Assembly: GCF_020567525.1 (NCBI RefSeq)
Contig: NZ_JAJCVI010000001.1
Location: 806,001-870,000 of the forward strand
Direction: 5' to 3'
Length of the DNA: 64,000 nucleotides
Origin: Halorubellus salinus
GTDB taxonomy: Archaea > Halobacteriota > Halobacteria > Halobacteriales > Natrialbaceae
A model generated the notes under the pieces. That model was not told the origin of the DNA. It made no database searches and saw only the letters and a list, made by a program, of their open reading frames with translations. Made by a program: the position numbers and the translations under genes. Shown here piece after piece: positions 9,131 through 18,409 of the stretch (position 1 is the stretch's first letter; the number at the start of each line of letters is the position of its first letter).

Positions 9131-9874
9131 TCAGGACGACGCCGGTTTCCGGGCCGCGTAGACGACGGTCGGGGGGACCTTCGCCATCGCTTCGGGCTCG
9201 AAGCTCCCGAAGTCGTTCTCGTACGCCTCGGGGTCGCTGTAGCCGGGTTCGCGGACGGCCTCGACCTGGAACCCGGCGTCGGTGAGTCGGGAGACGGTGT
9301 CGCCGATGCCTCGCGCGTAGATGACCATCTCGGCGTCGAAGCGCTCGCTGTAGACCCGTCGCGGTTCGTCGTCGAAGTAGCTCCCCGTGACCTCGTGGGT
9401 CTCCGGGTCCACGGTCTTGTAGAAGGGATGGTCGACGCTGTAGACGAGTCGGCCACCGGGTTCGAGGACGCGATAGGCTTCTTCGAACGCGGCGTCGAGG
9501 TCGGCGATCCACTGGAACGCGAACGCGGAGAACGCGAGGTCGAACGAGGCGTCGTCGAACCCGTCGAGGTCGGTGACGCTCGTCTGTACGAAGTCGACGT
9601 CGGCGTCGCGCTCAGTAGCGTTCTCGCGAGCGTACTCGAGTTGGGCCTCGGAGATGTCGACGCCGGTGACGTCGGCGCCGCGCTCGGCGAGCGCGAGCCC
9701 GAACTGGCCGCCGCCACACCCGAGCTCGATCGCGCGTGTCCCGTCGACGTCGCCGAGCAATCCGAGGTCGTCGCCTTCGGGCGCGCCCGGCCCCCAGGCG
9801 ACGGCGACGTCGATGTCGTTCGCCTGGAACGCGTCCGCCCAGGCGTTCCACCACTCCCTGGCGTCGTCCTTCAT
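9131..9874 (-). CDS. SAM-dependent methyltransferase (class I)
   Basis: 247-aa Rossmann-type methyltransferase. Motif I AIELGCGGGQFGLAL is at about 48-62, the acidic end of strand 2 at VTGVDISEAQLEYAR, motif post-I/II at FDLAFSAFAFQWI, and motif III at VLEPGGRLVYSVDHPFY. The overall fold is that of the Methyltransf_11/25 group with a C-terminal substrate-binding lid. The substrate cannot be inferred. It stands alone: FEN-1 ends the next unit downstream and the transsulfuration gene diverges upstream with about 130 bases between. Confidence 0.85.
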   Translation of the reverse strand: MKDDAREWWNAWADAFQANDIDVAVAWGPGAPEGDDLGLLGDVDGTRAIELGCGGGQFGLALAERGADVTGVDISEAQLEYARENATERDADVDFVQTSVTDLDGFDDASFDLAFSAFAFQWIADLDAAFEEAYRVLEPGGRLVYSVDHPFYKTVDPETHEVTGSYFDDEPRRVYSERFDAEMVIYARGIGDTVSRLTDAGFQVEAVREPGYSDPEAYENDFGSFEPEAMAKVPPTVVYAARKPASS

Positions 9875-10001
9875 ACGTCAGGTACGCGGAGTGGAGGAAC
9901 AAAGACGTACCGTCGGTGTGAGAAGCCGTCACACCCCCAGGTGGCTGGCGGCGCGTTCGGGGAACGCAAGAGTCACCTGCGGGGCGCGCGACGCGTCTCT
10001 C

Positions 10002-11186
10002 ATGACCGACGACCCAGCGGACGGTGACGCGGACGCGTTCCGGTTCGAGACGCGGAGCATCCACGCCGGCCAGGCACCCGACGAGGAGACGGGCGCGCTC
10101 ATGACGCCGATACACGCGAACTCGACGTACGAGCAGGACGCCCCGGGCGAGCACCGCGGGTACGAGTACTCCCGGACCGGGAACCCGACGCGCACCGACC
10201 TCGAGAACAACCTCGCGAGCCTCGAGGGCGGCGAGTACGGGCGTGCGTTCTCCTCGGGGATGGGCGCCATCAACACCGTCCTGAACCTCCTCGAATCGGG
10301 CGACCACGTCGTCACCGGCGAGGACGTCTACGGCGGCACGCACCGCATCTTCACGCAGGTGTACGAGAAGTACGACGTCGAGTTCACGTTCGTCGACATG
10401 ACGGACGTCGACGAGATCGCGGCCGCGATGCAGGACAACACCGAGCTCCTGTGGCTGGAGTCGCCGACGAACCCGCTGATGAGCATCGTCGACATCGAGG
10501 CCGCGAGCGACGTGGCGCACGACCACGACGCGCTCTGTGCGATCGACAACACGTTCGCGACGCCGTACCTCCAGCGGCCCTTAGAGCACGGTGCGGACAT
10601 CGTGAGCCACTCGCTGACGAAGTACCTCGGCGGGCACAGCGACGTCGTCGGTGGCGCACTCGTGACGGACGACGAGGAGCTCGACGAGCAGTTCGGGTTC
10701 TACCAGAACTCGGTGGGCGCGACCCCGGGGCCGTTCGACTGCTTCCTCGTCCTCCGCGGGACGAAGAGCCTCCCCGTTCGGATGGACCGCCACTGCGAGA
10801 ACGCGCGCGACCTCGCCGCGTGGCTTCACGACCACGACCACGTCGACGAGGTGTACTATCCCGGCCTCGAGTCGCATCCGGGCCACGACGTCGCGGCGAA
10901 GCAGATGGACGACTTCGGCGGGATGCTCTCCTTCGAACTGGACGCGTCGCTCGCGGAGACGAGCGAGTTCGTGAGCGCGACGCAGGTGTTCACGCTCGCG
11001 GAGAGCCTCGGTGGCGTCGAGTCCCTCATCGAGCAGCCCGCGCCGATGACTCACGCCGCCATCCCGCGCGAAGAGCGGCTCGAAGCAGGGTTGACGGACG
11101 GCCTGGTGCGCGCGAGCGTCGGCATCGAGCACGTCGAGGACCTGAAAGCCGACCTCCAGCAAGCGATGGAGTACGCGCTCGACTGA
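10002..11186 (+). CDS. metB: Cystathionine gamma-synthase/lyase-type PLP enzyme
   Basis: Cys/Met-metabolism PLP-dependent enzyme that interconverts cysteine, cystathionine and homocysteine. The N-terminal [20 protein letters not shown] and [13 protein letters not shown] are family hallmarks. The PLP-binding Asp is in [15 protein letters not shown] (about 179-193) and the Schiff-base Lys is at about 207 in [26 protein letters not shown] and [10 protein letters not shown] lie toward the C-terminus. Length 394 aa is typical. The frame is open for 430 bases upstream, but ATG 10002 is where family similarity begins. Synthase and lyase are not separable by motif, so the symbol is provisional. Confidence 0.88.
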   Translation: MTDDPADGDADAFRFETRSIHAGQAPDEETGALMTPIHANSTYEQDAPGEHRGYEYSRTGNPTRTDLENNLASLEGGEYGRAFSSGMGAINTVLNLLESGDHVVTGEDVYGGTHRIFTQVYEKYDVEFTFVDMTDVDEIAAAMQDNTELLWLESPTNPLMSIVDIEAASDVAHDHDALCAIDNTFATPYLQRPLEHGADIVSHSLTKYLGGHSDVVGGALVTDDEELDEQFGFYQNSVGATPGPFDCFLVLRGTKSLPVRMDRHCENARDLAAWLHDHDHVDEVYYPGLESHPGHDVAAKQMDDFGGMLSFELDASLAETSEFVSATQVFTLAESLGGVESLIEQPAPMTHAAIPREERLEAGLTDGLVRASVGIEHVEDLKADLQQAMEYALD

Positions 11187-11302
11187 CGTCCGGGTAGTCG
11201 CCGCGGGGCTCCCGAGACCCGAACGCATCGACGGCGTTTCGAGGAGGCGTCTCCGTCATCGTGTCGTCGTCGTTTCTACCGCTGGGCAAGCGTGTTCACC
11301 GG

Positions 11303-11488
11303 TCACGTGTCGCCCATCGCGGAGTATGTTGCCAGAGCGATCACTAGCGCCCCGGCACCTACAGCGATACTGACCGTCTCCGCTCGAACGGCTCCGAAAC
11401 CGAGCAATACGACACCCAGGACCACCAATATCCCGGTGATAGCCGATCTCTGTCGTGGTGAGACCTCGGTCGAAGCGTCGTGGCTCAT
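11303..11488 (-). CDS. Small two-helix membrane protein
   Basis: 61 aa, not recognised. After a polar N-terminus (MSHDASTEVSPRQRS) come two hydrophobic segments (AITGILVVLGVVLLGFGAV at about 16-34 and VSIAVGAGALVIALATYSAM at about 39-58) with a single Arg-Ala-Glu turn. A TATA-like CTATTTTTT (minus strand, about 11512-11520) lies 28 bases before the ATG, which supports expression as a leaderless mRNA. It is convergent with the transsulfuration gene. Confidence 0.7.
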   Translation of the reverse strand: MSHDASTEVSPRQRSAITGILVVLGVVLLGFGAVRAETVSIAVGAGALVIALATYSAMGDT

Positions 11489-11992
11489 GAACGTAGCTAT
11501 CGGGTAAACGCAAAAAATAGTTTTGTTGACTCGAATCGCTGTCTCTGTGGTTCGGTGACGGTTGTGGCGACGGGACGAGAACCGCTCGACGGGACGGTCG
11601 AGACACCGCTACGCGACGCCCGCGACCGCACTGATGGCCGGGACACGTGATGGTCCGCACGGCGACCGCACCGCAGCCTCGCCCTCCCCAGCCGACTCGA
11701 CGCGACGCGCAACGCGGTCGCGTCTCGTCCTCGCACGGTATCGACGCAGCCGCGCTCCCCGCCGGTCGCGCGACTGCGACACCGCGCGCCGGCCGGTACT
11801 CGAGCGTTCGAATCGACCGAGTGGGTCGCGAACAGCCCGCGCGCCCGGGTTTCCCGGGTGTTCGCGCTACGGGCTCGGGTCGTGGGGGTCGCGCTACGGG
11901 CTCGGGTCGTGGCGTCGAGTGAGTGGGCGTGTTCTCCGTGCGGTGGGGTCGTCCCGACACCCTGAAGCGGCGGGCGCGTCTCGCCTCGAGGT
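11489..11992. other. 500-base intergenic region without a recognisable gene
   Basis: Apart from the promoter of the small membrane protein (11512-11520) and the 27-bp repeat at 11862-11914, I see no gene. Open frames here are Arg-rich and carry no family motif. The composition is very GC-rich. Confidence 0.55.
11862..11914. repeat. 27-bp direct repeat, two copies
   Basis: The block tcgcgctacgggctcgggtc occurs at 11862 and again at 11889, period 27, followed in both by gtgg. It lies 80-130 bases before the thioesterase start. Confidence 0.8.
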
Positions 11993-12445
11993 ATGCCCAC
12001 GTTGATGGATACGCACATCCGGAATCGCCACATCGTGAATCCGAACGACGCGAACATCCTGGAGACCGCGCACGGGGGGAACGTGATGATGTGGATGGAC
12101 GAGGTGGGGGCGATGAGTGCGATGCGGTTCGCGGGCCATCAGTGCGTGACGGCGCGCATGGACCAGACGAACTTCCGCGCGCCCATCCCGCAGGGGGACG
12201 CGGCGCTCGTCGAGGCGTACGTCTACGACGCCGGGCAGACGAGCGTGAAGGTGCGCGTGAAGGTGTTCCGCGAGAACCTCCGCACCGGCGAGACCGAGTT
12301 GACGACGGAATCGTACATGGTGTTCGTCGCGATCGACGAGGACCGCGATCCGGCTGAGGTCCCGAAGCTCACGGTCGAATCCGACCAGGGCGAGCGGTTG
12401 CGTCGAGAGGCGCTCGACGGCGACAACGGGAACGGCGACGACTGA
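11993..12445 (+). CDS. Acyl-CoA thioesterase (YciA/BFIT hotdog type)
   Basis: 150-aa single hotdog domain that hydrolyses acyl-CoA esters. The family core is visible: IVNPNDANILETAHGGNVMMWMDEVGAMSA (conserved Asn/Asp-x-N and HGG on the central helix, about 15-44), VTARMDQTNFRAPIPQGD and VKVRVKVFRENL. The acidic tail from about 130 is typical halophilic decoration. An in-frame ATG four codons downstream (12005, MDTHIRN) is an equally plausible start. No operon partner: TrkH is convergent downstream. Confidence 0.88.
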   Translation: MPTLMDTHIRNRHIVNPNDANILETAHGGNVMMWMDEVGAMSAMRFAGHQCVTARMDQTNFRAPIPQGDAALVEAYVYDAGQTSVKVRVKVFRENLRTGETELTTESYMVFVAIDEDRDPAEVPKLTVESDQGERLRREALDGDNGNGDD

Positions 12446-12500
12446 CCGCGCATCGCGGCGCGGGCCCCGCGTCCCTCGTGGCGGGCGACCGCGGAGCGGT

Positions 12501-13994
12501 TCAGGTCCGCCAGTACGAGGGCGTGAGGAGGACGAGCACGGGCACGATCTCGATGCGGCCGATCCACATGAGGAACACCATCGCGAGTTTCGTCGACCTG
12601 GGGAACGGCTCGTAGGATGCGAGCGGGCCGGCGATGCCGAACGCCGGGCCGACGTTGAAGAACGTCGCGGCGGCGGCGCTCATCGCTTCGAACTCGGTGA
12701 CGGCGAGGCCGACCCGGGAGGCGTCGACGACGACGAAGACGGTGGCGAGGATGAAGAACACGAGACTGACGAGCGTGTACGCGTAGATGTCGCGGATGGT
12801 GTCCTCGTCGACGACGCTCCCGCTGAGGCGAACGGGGCGGACGACGCTCGGGTGCGCGGCCGTGAACAGGTCCCGGCGGAACGCTTTCAGGACGACCAGC
12901 CACCGCAGTGCCTTGATCGAGCACGTCGTCGACCCCGCCATCCCGCCGACGAACATCGACACGAACAGGACGTGCTTGGCTGCGGGCGACCAGAGGTTGA
13001 AGTCCGCGCTCGCGTACCCCGTCGTCGTCAGTATCGAGACCACCTGGAAGACCGCGTGGCGCACCGTCGCTTCCGTGGTCGCGAACGTCCCGTCGAGTGC
13101 GAGGACGCCGGCGACGGTCGCGGCGAAGAACGCGAGCAGGGCGACGTAGAACCGGAACTCGTCGCTCTCGCGGAGCCGCGAGAGGTCGCCCTGGAGGACG
13201 AAGTACATGAGGACGAAGCTCGTCGCGCCGAGCGCCATGAACGGGACCGTCGCCCACTGGACGGCGGGGGAGAACGCGGCGAGGCTCTCGCCGCGCGGCG
13301 AGAATCCGCTCGTCGAGACGGCGGTGAACGCGTGACTGACCGCGTCGAACGGCGTCATCTCGGGAGCCACGCCGAGCCAGTGGAGGGCGAGGAGGACGGC
13401 CACCATGACCGCGGTCAGGCCGATGTAGAGCCGGTAGAGGAGGCGCGCGGTCTCCGATATCCGCGGTGTGAGTTTGTTGACGTCGCGCGTCTGCGTCTCC
13501 GTCTCCATGAGGTGTGCGCCCCCGACGCCGAGCTGGCTGAGGACGGCGGTCGCGAGGACGAGGATGCCGAGGCCGCCGAGCCACTGGAGGACCGCGCGCC
13601 AGAGGTGGATGGCTCGCGAGTGCGTCTCGAAGTCGACGACGACGGTCGCGCCCGTGGTCGTGATGCCGCTGGTCGCCTCGAAGAGCGCGTTCGTCGGCGA
13701 CGCGAGCGTGCCCTCGCCGGCGAGGACGAACGGGACGGCGCCGACGACGGCGATCGCGAGCCACGTGAGCGACACCATGAGGAACGCCTCGCGGCCGCGG
13801 AGGTCGCGTTCGTCCGCGAGCGATTCGAGTGCGACGCCTGCGACGACGGTCGCGGCCATGGTGAGCGCGAACGGCGCGAGCGCGCTCCCGTCGACGACGG
13901 CGAGCACGAGCGGCCCCGTCAGCGGCACCCAGAGCCACTTGAGGATGGTGCCGACGAGACTGACGCTGACGCGCCAGTCGACGCGGACCCTCAT
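12501..13994 (-). CDS. trkH: TrkH-family potassium uptake channel subunit
   Basis: 497-aa polytopic membrane protein. It has the four pore-loop repeats of the Trk/Ktr/HKT superfamily, each with the filter-type Thr/Ser-x-Gly: TSGITTTGATV, TAVSTSGFSPRGE, SILTTTGYASADF and FNVGPAFGIAG. WIGRIEIVPVLVLL at the C-terminus is also typical. It moves K+ into the cell for osmotic balance. The TrkA-like regulator gene lies about 110 bases upstream on the same strand (14104-15441), so the pair probably forms a working K+ uptake system. Confidence 0.93.
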   Translation of the reverse strand: MRVRVDWRVSVSLVGTILKWLWVPLTGPLVLAVVDGSALAPFALTMAATVVAGVALESLADERDLRGREAFLMVSLTWLAIAVVGAVPFVLAGEGTLASPTNALFEATSGITTTGATVVVDFETHSRAIHLWRAVLQWLGGLGILVLATAVLSQLGVGGAHLMETETQTRDVNKLTPRISETARLLYRLYIGLTAVMVAVLLALHWLGVAPEMTPFDAVSHAFTAVSTSGFSPRGESLAAFSPAVQWATVPFMALGATSFVLMYFVLQGDLSRLRESDEFRFYVALLAFFAATVAGVLALDGTFATTEATVRHAVFQVVSILTTTGYASADFNLWSPAAKHVLFVSMFVGGMAGSTTCSIKALRWLVVLKAFRRDLFTAAHPSVVRPVRLSGSVVDEDTIRDIYAYTLVSLVFFILATVFVVVDASRVGLAVTEFEAMSAAAATFFNVGPAFGIAGPLASYEPFPRSTKLAMVFLMWIGRIEIVPVLVLLTPSYWRT

Positions 13995-14103
13995 CGAGGC
14001 ATCACGCTCGCGTGAGCGTCGAGACGGCAGCGATCCGCGTTCGTGCGAGCGCCACTGACACGCACCGGGTTCGTGCGATGGCCGGGACCGACACGCGCCG
14101 CGT

Positions 14104-15441
14104 TCATGCGAGGGTCATGACGTCCTCGAGTGCGTCCGCGGCGACGAACAGGACGACGTGGTCGCCGGCGTGGATCTCGGTCTCGCCGCGCGGAACGACG
14201 AATTCGTGGTCGCGCGTTATCGCGCCGACGACGACGCCGTCGGGGAGGTCCCCGATGCTCTCACGTATCGGGCGACCGGTGAGGGCGCTGTCCGCGTCGA
14301 CCTCGAACTCGACGACCTCCGCTTCGCGGCCCTCGATGAGCGAGAGGTTCTCGACGCGACCCTCCTGGGTGAACCGAACGATCTCCTCCGCGGTCGACCG
14401 CCGCGGGTTCACCGCGACGTCCACGCCAACGGTCTCGAAGAGGTGCGCGTACTCGCCGTTCTCGACGACCGCGACCGTGCGCTTCACGCCGACGTTCCGC
14501 GCGAGAAGGGAGACGAGGAGGTTCTTCTCGTCGCTGTCGGTCGCCGCGACGAGCGCGTCCGCGCGGTCGAGGCCCTCGGCGACGAGGAAGTCGACGTCCG
14601 TCGCGTCGTGCTCCATCACGAGCGCGCCCGGGAGGGCCTCGGCGAGTTCGCGCGCACGCTCCGGGTCGCGTTCGACGAGTCGTGGCTGCACGCCGCGGTC
14701 CGCGAGGAGGCGTGCGACGTGCGCGCCGATTGCGCTCCCGCCGACGACGACGAAGTCGTCGGCCTCGTCGAGTGCCTGGCCGGGAGCGACCGTTCGCGAG
14801 AACTCCTGGACGCCCGCTGGCGTCCCGATGACGACGACCTTGTCACCGCCTTCGAGGACAGTGTCGCCGCGTGGAATGGCGACCTCGCCGTCGTGAACGA
14901 CCGCGGCGAACGTCAGCGACTCGAAGCGGTCGGCGTCCGCGACCGTCCGTCCGGCGACGTCGCTCTCGGCGGGTACCTGGAACTCCGCGACCTGCACGAG
15001 CCCACTCGCGAACGGGTCGACGTCGAGCGCGCCGGGAACGCCGATGACGCGCACGATGTCCTGCGCGGTGAGGAGGTCGGTCGACACCATGACGTCCACG
15101 TCGAACGCGCCCTGGGACGCCTGCCACGTGTCGAGGAGTTCGACGTTGCGGACGCGAGCGATCGTGAGCGGGTCGCCGAGCGTCTTCGCGGTCCCGCAGA
15201 CGACGAGGTTCGTCTCGTCCTGGTCGGTGCTCGCGACGAGCAGGTCCGCCTCCTCCACGCCCGCTTCCCTGAGCGTCTCGCGGGACGCCCCGTCGCCTTC
15301 GAGCGCGAGGATGTCCATCGAGTACGTGAGTTCCTCGACGGTCGCCGGGTCGCGTTCGACGACGACGACGTCGTGGTCGGCCGAGAGGCTCGCGGCGATG
15401 TTCGACCCGACCTCGCCAGCGCCGACGACGACTATCCGCAC
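14104..15441 (-). CDS. trkA: Trk potassium uptake regulator TrkA (two RCK modules)
   Basis: 445-aa cytoplasmic nucleotide-sensing subunit of Trk. It contains two RCK_N Rossmann domains, each followed by an RCK_C domain: VVVGAGEVGSNIAASL at the N-terminus with VVVERDPATV after strand 2, and a second VVVGGSAIGAHVARLLADRG near residue 235 with LVERDPERA. RCK_C elements are seen at VQVAEFQVPAESDVAG and AEVVEFEVDADSALTG. The start is a GTG (complement of 15439-15441), placed so that the Rossmann strand begins at residue 2, as in TrkA homologues; the open frame upstream is Arg-rich and unrelated. It precedes trkH. Confidence 0.92.
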   Translation of the reverse strand: MRIVVVGAGEVGSNIAASLSADHDVVVVERDPATVEELTYSMDILALEGDGASRETLREAGVEEADLLVASTDQDETNLVVCGTAKTLGDPLTIARVRNVELLDTWQASQGAFDVDVMVSTDLLTAQDIVRVIGVPGALDVDPFASGLVQVAEFQVPAESDVAGRTVADADRFESLTFAAVVHDGEVAIPRGDTVLEGGDKVVVIGTPAGVQEFSRTVAPGQALDEADDFVVVGGSAIGAHVARLLADRGVQPRLVERDPERARELAEALPGALVMEHDATDVDFLVAEGLDRADALVAATDSDEKNLLVSLLARNVGVKRTVAVVENGEYAHLFETVGVDVAVNPRRSTAEEIVRFTQEGRVENLSLIEGREAEVVEFEVDADSALTGRPIRESIGDLPDGVVVGAITRDHEFVVPRGETEIHAGDHVVLFVAADALEDVMTLA

Positions 15442-15518
15442 GCCATCACCCGCGACGCGAGCGTGTTCTCGTTCATCTGCCCGACCGTACGGGCACCTCG
15501 ATGAAAAGTCGTTCCCGC

Positions 15519-16571
15519 CTACTGGAACCGGATCGTCTCGCTCGCGGGGTCGACGTCGACCTCGCCGCCGATGGGGATGGGGCACGTCGGGTACGTGTGT
15601 CCGAACTCGCAGTCGAACACGAGTACTGCGTCGGGGTTGTACGTCTCGAAGACGTCGGTGATGGCGTCGCGCTGGCGGTCGCGGTAGTCCGCGCGCCACT
15701 CAGGTGGGTTGTCCTCGAGGTGGCTGCGGGCGGCGGCGCGCCCGACGAGGACACCGTCGAACCGTTCGAGGAGGCCGCGTTCGCCGAGCGCGCGCAGGTT
15801 CGCCTTGACGAAGTCGGGATTGGGGATGCCTTCGCTCGTCTCGAGTGCGAGGATGGCGCCGTCGAGCTCGCGTTCGTCGGGGACGTAGCGGTCCGCAAGG
15901 AACTGCTCGACGAGGGTCTCGTAGCAGCCGCCCCAGACCCGTCCCGAGACGGGGTCGTCGCCGCCGCGCCAGACGCGGCCGTCGCTCTCCTCTATCTCGC
16001 GGCGTTCCTCGAGGGCCTCGGGGTCCTCCCAGTCGCCGGCCTCGTCGGTGAAGACGTCCGCTTCGGTCCACTCGCCGATGACGTCGTCGAACAGTGCGCG
16101 CCCGAGGTACTCGCGGGTGTACTCGAACAGTTCGCCGTCCATCGCGTACTCGGTGAGCGTCGACCCGCCGTAGTACGAGACGACGCCCTGGTTCCAGAGG
16201 AACAGGGCGAGGTTCGTGTTGTCCGACCACCCGTAGAACCGCGTCGGGTGCTCGCGGAGGACGTCGGCGTCGAGGTACGGGAGGACGCGTATCTGGTCGT
16301 GGCCGCCGATGTTCGCGACGACCGCCGAGATGTCGGGGTCGCGGAACGCGTCCATGACGTCCTCGGCGCGCGCTTCGGGGTTGTCGGCGAGCCACTCGGG
16401 GTCGGCGGTCGCGGTCGGGTACTCGACGGGTTCGAGGTCGAAGGCCTCGCGCATCCGCTGGAGGCCGAGCTCGTAGACGTGACTCGCGAACTCGGGGTTC
16501 GTCGACGCTGGGGCGACGACCGCGACCTTGTCGCCGCGTTCGACCGGTGGCGGGGTGACGAAGTCCGGCAT
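15519..16571 (-). CDS. S66 family peptidase (LD-carboxypeptidase/MccF-like)
   Basis: 350-aa serine peptidase of clan SS. The nucleophile elbow GWSDNT places Ser at about 116, the Glu of the triad is in LALETSEG (about 244) and the His in FGHTYPT near the C-terminus. Long YYGGSTLTEY and GGCYETL segments resemble MccF, which cleaves modified peptidyl-nucleotides, rather than bacterial LdcA. Haloarchaea lack murein, so a role in clearing toxic or modified peptides is more likely than cell-wall recycling; that is inference. It is divergent from the photolyase gene with 114 bases between. Confidence 0.87.
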   Translation of the reverse strand: MPDFVTPPPVERGDKVAVVAPASTNPEFASHVYELGLQRMREAFDLEPVEYPTATADPEWLADNPEARAEDVMDAFRDPDISAVVANIGGHDQIRVLPYLDADVLREHPTRFYGWSDNTNLALFLWNQGVVSYYGGSTLTEYAMDGELFEYTREYLGRALFDDVIGEWTEADVFTDEAGDWEDPEALEERREIEESDGRVWRGGDDPVSGRVWGGCYETLVEQFLADRYVPDERELDGAILALETSEGIPNPDFVKANLRALGERGLLERFDGVLVGRAAARSHLEDNPPEWRADYRDRQRDAITDVFETYNPDAVLVFDCEFGHTYPTCPIPIGGEVDVDPASETIRFQ

Positions 16572-16685
16572 ACGCGAGCCGTCGCCCGCGTCCGACTTGA
16601 ACCTGACCCGGGCGTGACACGCAGTGACGGACTACCGAACAGCGTCGGCCCGGGGGATAACACCCTCGCGCCCCAACACCCGAAC

Positions 16686-18353
16686 ATGAACGTACTCGTT
16701 CTCGGCGACCAGCTCACGACGCGAGCTGGCCCGCTCGCGGACGCGACCCCCGGCGAGGACCGAGTCGTCCTCGTCGAATCCACCGGGTTCGCACGCCGGA
16801 AACGCTACCATCCGCACAAGCTCGTGCTCGTGTTCGCCGCGATGCGACACTTCCGTGACCGCCTCCGCGAGGCAGGGTTCGACGTCGACTACCACCGCGT
16901 CGACTCCTTCGAGGCCGGCTTCCGCGAGTACCTCCGCGAGCACCCCGAGGCGGACCTCGCGACGATGCGACCCGCGAGTCACGGTTCGGGGGAGGCGCTC
17001 GTGGAGACGTTCGCGGCCGCTCGCGACGCCGTCGCCGACCGCGAAGGGGCGGACCGCGACGCACCGAGTGCGCGCCTGCTCGTCCGCGAGAACGAGACGT
17101 TCCTCTGCTCGCCGGACGAGTTCGACGACTGGGCGGAGGACGACGACGGCACGATGCCGGAGTCGTTCCGCCACGAGACGTTCTACCGGTGGATGCGCGA
17201 ACGCACGGGCGTCCTCGTCGACGACGGCGACCCCGTCGGCGGCGAGTGGAACTTCGACGACGAGAACCGCGGGTTCCCGCGGCCGGAGGAGCGCTTCCCG
17301 GACCCGCCCGACCACGGCGTCCGCGACGACCCGGTCGTTCGCGAGGTCGCCGACTGGGTCGCCGACGAGTTCGAGACGTGGCCGGCCGTCGACGACGGCG
17401 ACACCATCGTCCACGGGGACGCCCAGCACGCCGACGGGACCCACGACGAGGGCGCCGGCCTCGCGCCGTTCCGCTGGCCCGTCACGCGCGAGGGTGCGCT
17501 CGCGGAACTGGACGCGTTCGTCGAGGAGCGCCTGCCCGCGTTCGGCCCGTACCAGGACGCGATGATAGAGCGCTCCTGGCACCTGAACCACTCGCTGCTC
17601 TCGCCCGCGGTCAACCTCGGCCTGCTCTCCTCGCGCGAGTGCATCGACGCGGCCGTCGACGCGTACCACGACGCGGAATCGACTGACGGCGAGGACGGCA
17701 TCGCGCTCGCGAGCGTCGAGGGGTTCGTCCGCCAGCTCCTGGGGTGGCGCGAGTTCGTCCGGCACGTCTACCGGCACCGGATGCCCGAGCTGACCGACGC
17801 GAACCAACTGGATGCGACCGAGGACCTCCCCGAGCTGTACTGGTCGGGCGACACCGACATGCGCTGCATGGCGTCGGCGGTCGGGCACGTCCGCGAACGC
17901 GGATACGCGCACCACATCGAGCGCCTGATGCTCCTCTCGAACTTCGCGACGACGTACGGCGCCGACCCCCAGGCACTCAACCGCTGGTTCCACCTCGGGT
18001 TCGTCGACGCCTACCACTGGGTGACGACGCCGAACGTCGTCGGCATGGGGACGTTCGCCAGTCCCGCACTCTCCACGAAACCGTACGTCTCCTCGGCGAA
18101 CTACGTCGGGAAGATGAGCGACCACTGCGCGAACTGCGCGTACGACCCGGACGCGACCACGGGCGACGACGCCTGCCCGTTCAACGCGCTCTACTGGGAC
18201 TTCCTCGCCGAACACGAGGACGACCTCCGGTCGAATCACCGCATGGGGCTCGTGTACTCGCACGTCGACCGGAAGCGAGAGAACGACGACCTGGAGGCGG
18301 TCCGCGAACGCGCGAGCGAGATCCGCGAGCTGGGCGCTGGCGGCGAGTTGTAA
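16686..18353 (+). CDS. Cryptochrome/photolyase with [4Fe-4S] cluster (FeS-BCP/PhrB type)
   Basis: 555-aa flavoprotein of the photolyase superfamily that uses blue light, probably for (6-4) photoproduct repair. It begins with the DPRP-type N-terminal domain (MNVLVLGDQLTTRAGPL). Four cysteines that would hold an Fe-S cluster are present: Cys394 (DMRCMAS), Cys481 and Cys484 (SDHCANCAYDP) and Cys497 (DDACPFN). FAD-site elements include LLGWREFVRHVYRH, MLLSNFATTYGADPQALNRWFH and WVTTPNVVGMGTFA. An acidic Asp/Glu-rich insertion at about 235-260 looks halophile-specific. A TATA-like gggataacac about 30 bases before the ATG suggests a leaderless transcript. Confidence 0.93.
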   Translation: MNVLVLGDQLTTRAGPLADATPGEDRVVLVESTGFARRKRYHPHKLVLVFAAMRHFRDRLREAGFDVDYHRVDSFEAGFREYLREHPEADLATMRPASHGSGEALVETFAAARDAVADREGADRDAPSARLLVRENETFLCSPDEFDDWAEDDDGTMPESFRHETFYRWMRERTGVLVDDGDPVGGEWNFDDENRGFPRPEERFPDPPDHGVRDDPVVREVADWVADEFETWPAVDDGDTIVHGDAQHADGTHDEGAGLAPFRWPVTREGALAELDAFVEERLPAFGPYQDAMIERSWHLNHSLLSPAVNLGLLSSRECIDAAVDAYHDAESTDGEDGIALASVEGFVRQLLGWREFVRHVYRHRMPELTDANQLDATEDLPELYWSGDTDMRCMASAVGHVRERGYAHHIERLMLLSNFATTYGADPQALNRWFHLGFVDAYHWVTTPNVVGMGTFASPALSTKPYVSSANYVGKMSDHCANCAYDPDATTGDDACPFNALYWDFLAEHEDDLRSNHRMGLVYSHVDRKRENDDLEAVRERASEIRELGAGGEL

Positions 18354-18409
18354 CCGCGAGAATCGGGGGTCGATACGGCGACGGCCGCGCCCTCACCGCG
18401 TCGTCCGCG

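Noticed and set aside
9573-10001. N-terminal extension of the transsulfuration enzyme by 143 codons
   Set aside because: It overlaps the methyltransferase gene on the other strand and has biased Ser/Arg composition; family similarity begins at ATG 10002.
11497-11992. Arg/Ser-rich ORFs in the 500-base gap before the thioesterase
   Set aside because: Basic, low-complexity products uncharacteristic of acidic haloarchaeal proteins; no start signal; part of the length is the 27-bp repeat.
14158-15504. Long open frame antisense to trkA (about 450 codons)
   Set aside because: A shadow of the high-GC coding frame: Arg/Val/Asp-rich with no family motif, while trkA on the other strand has two clear Rossmann domains. 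Similar shadows oppose ilvB, ilvC, paaK, livHM and malK-like genes and were dropped for the same reason.
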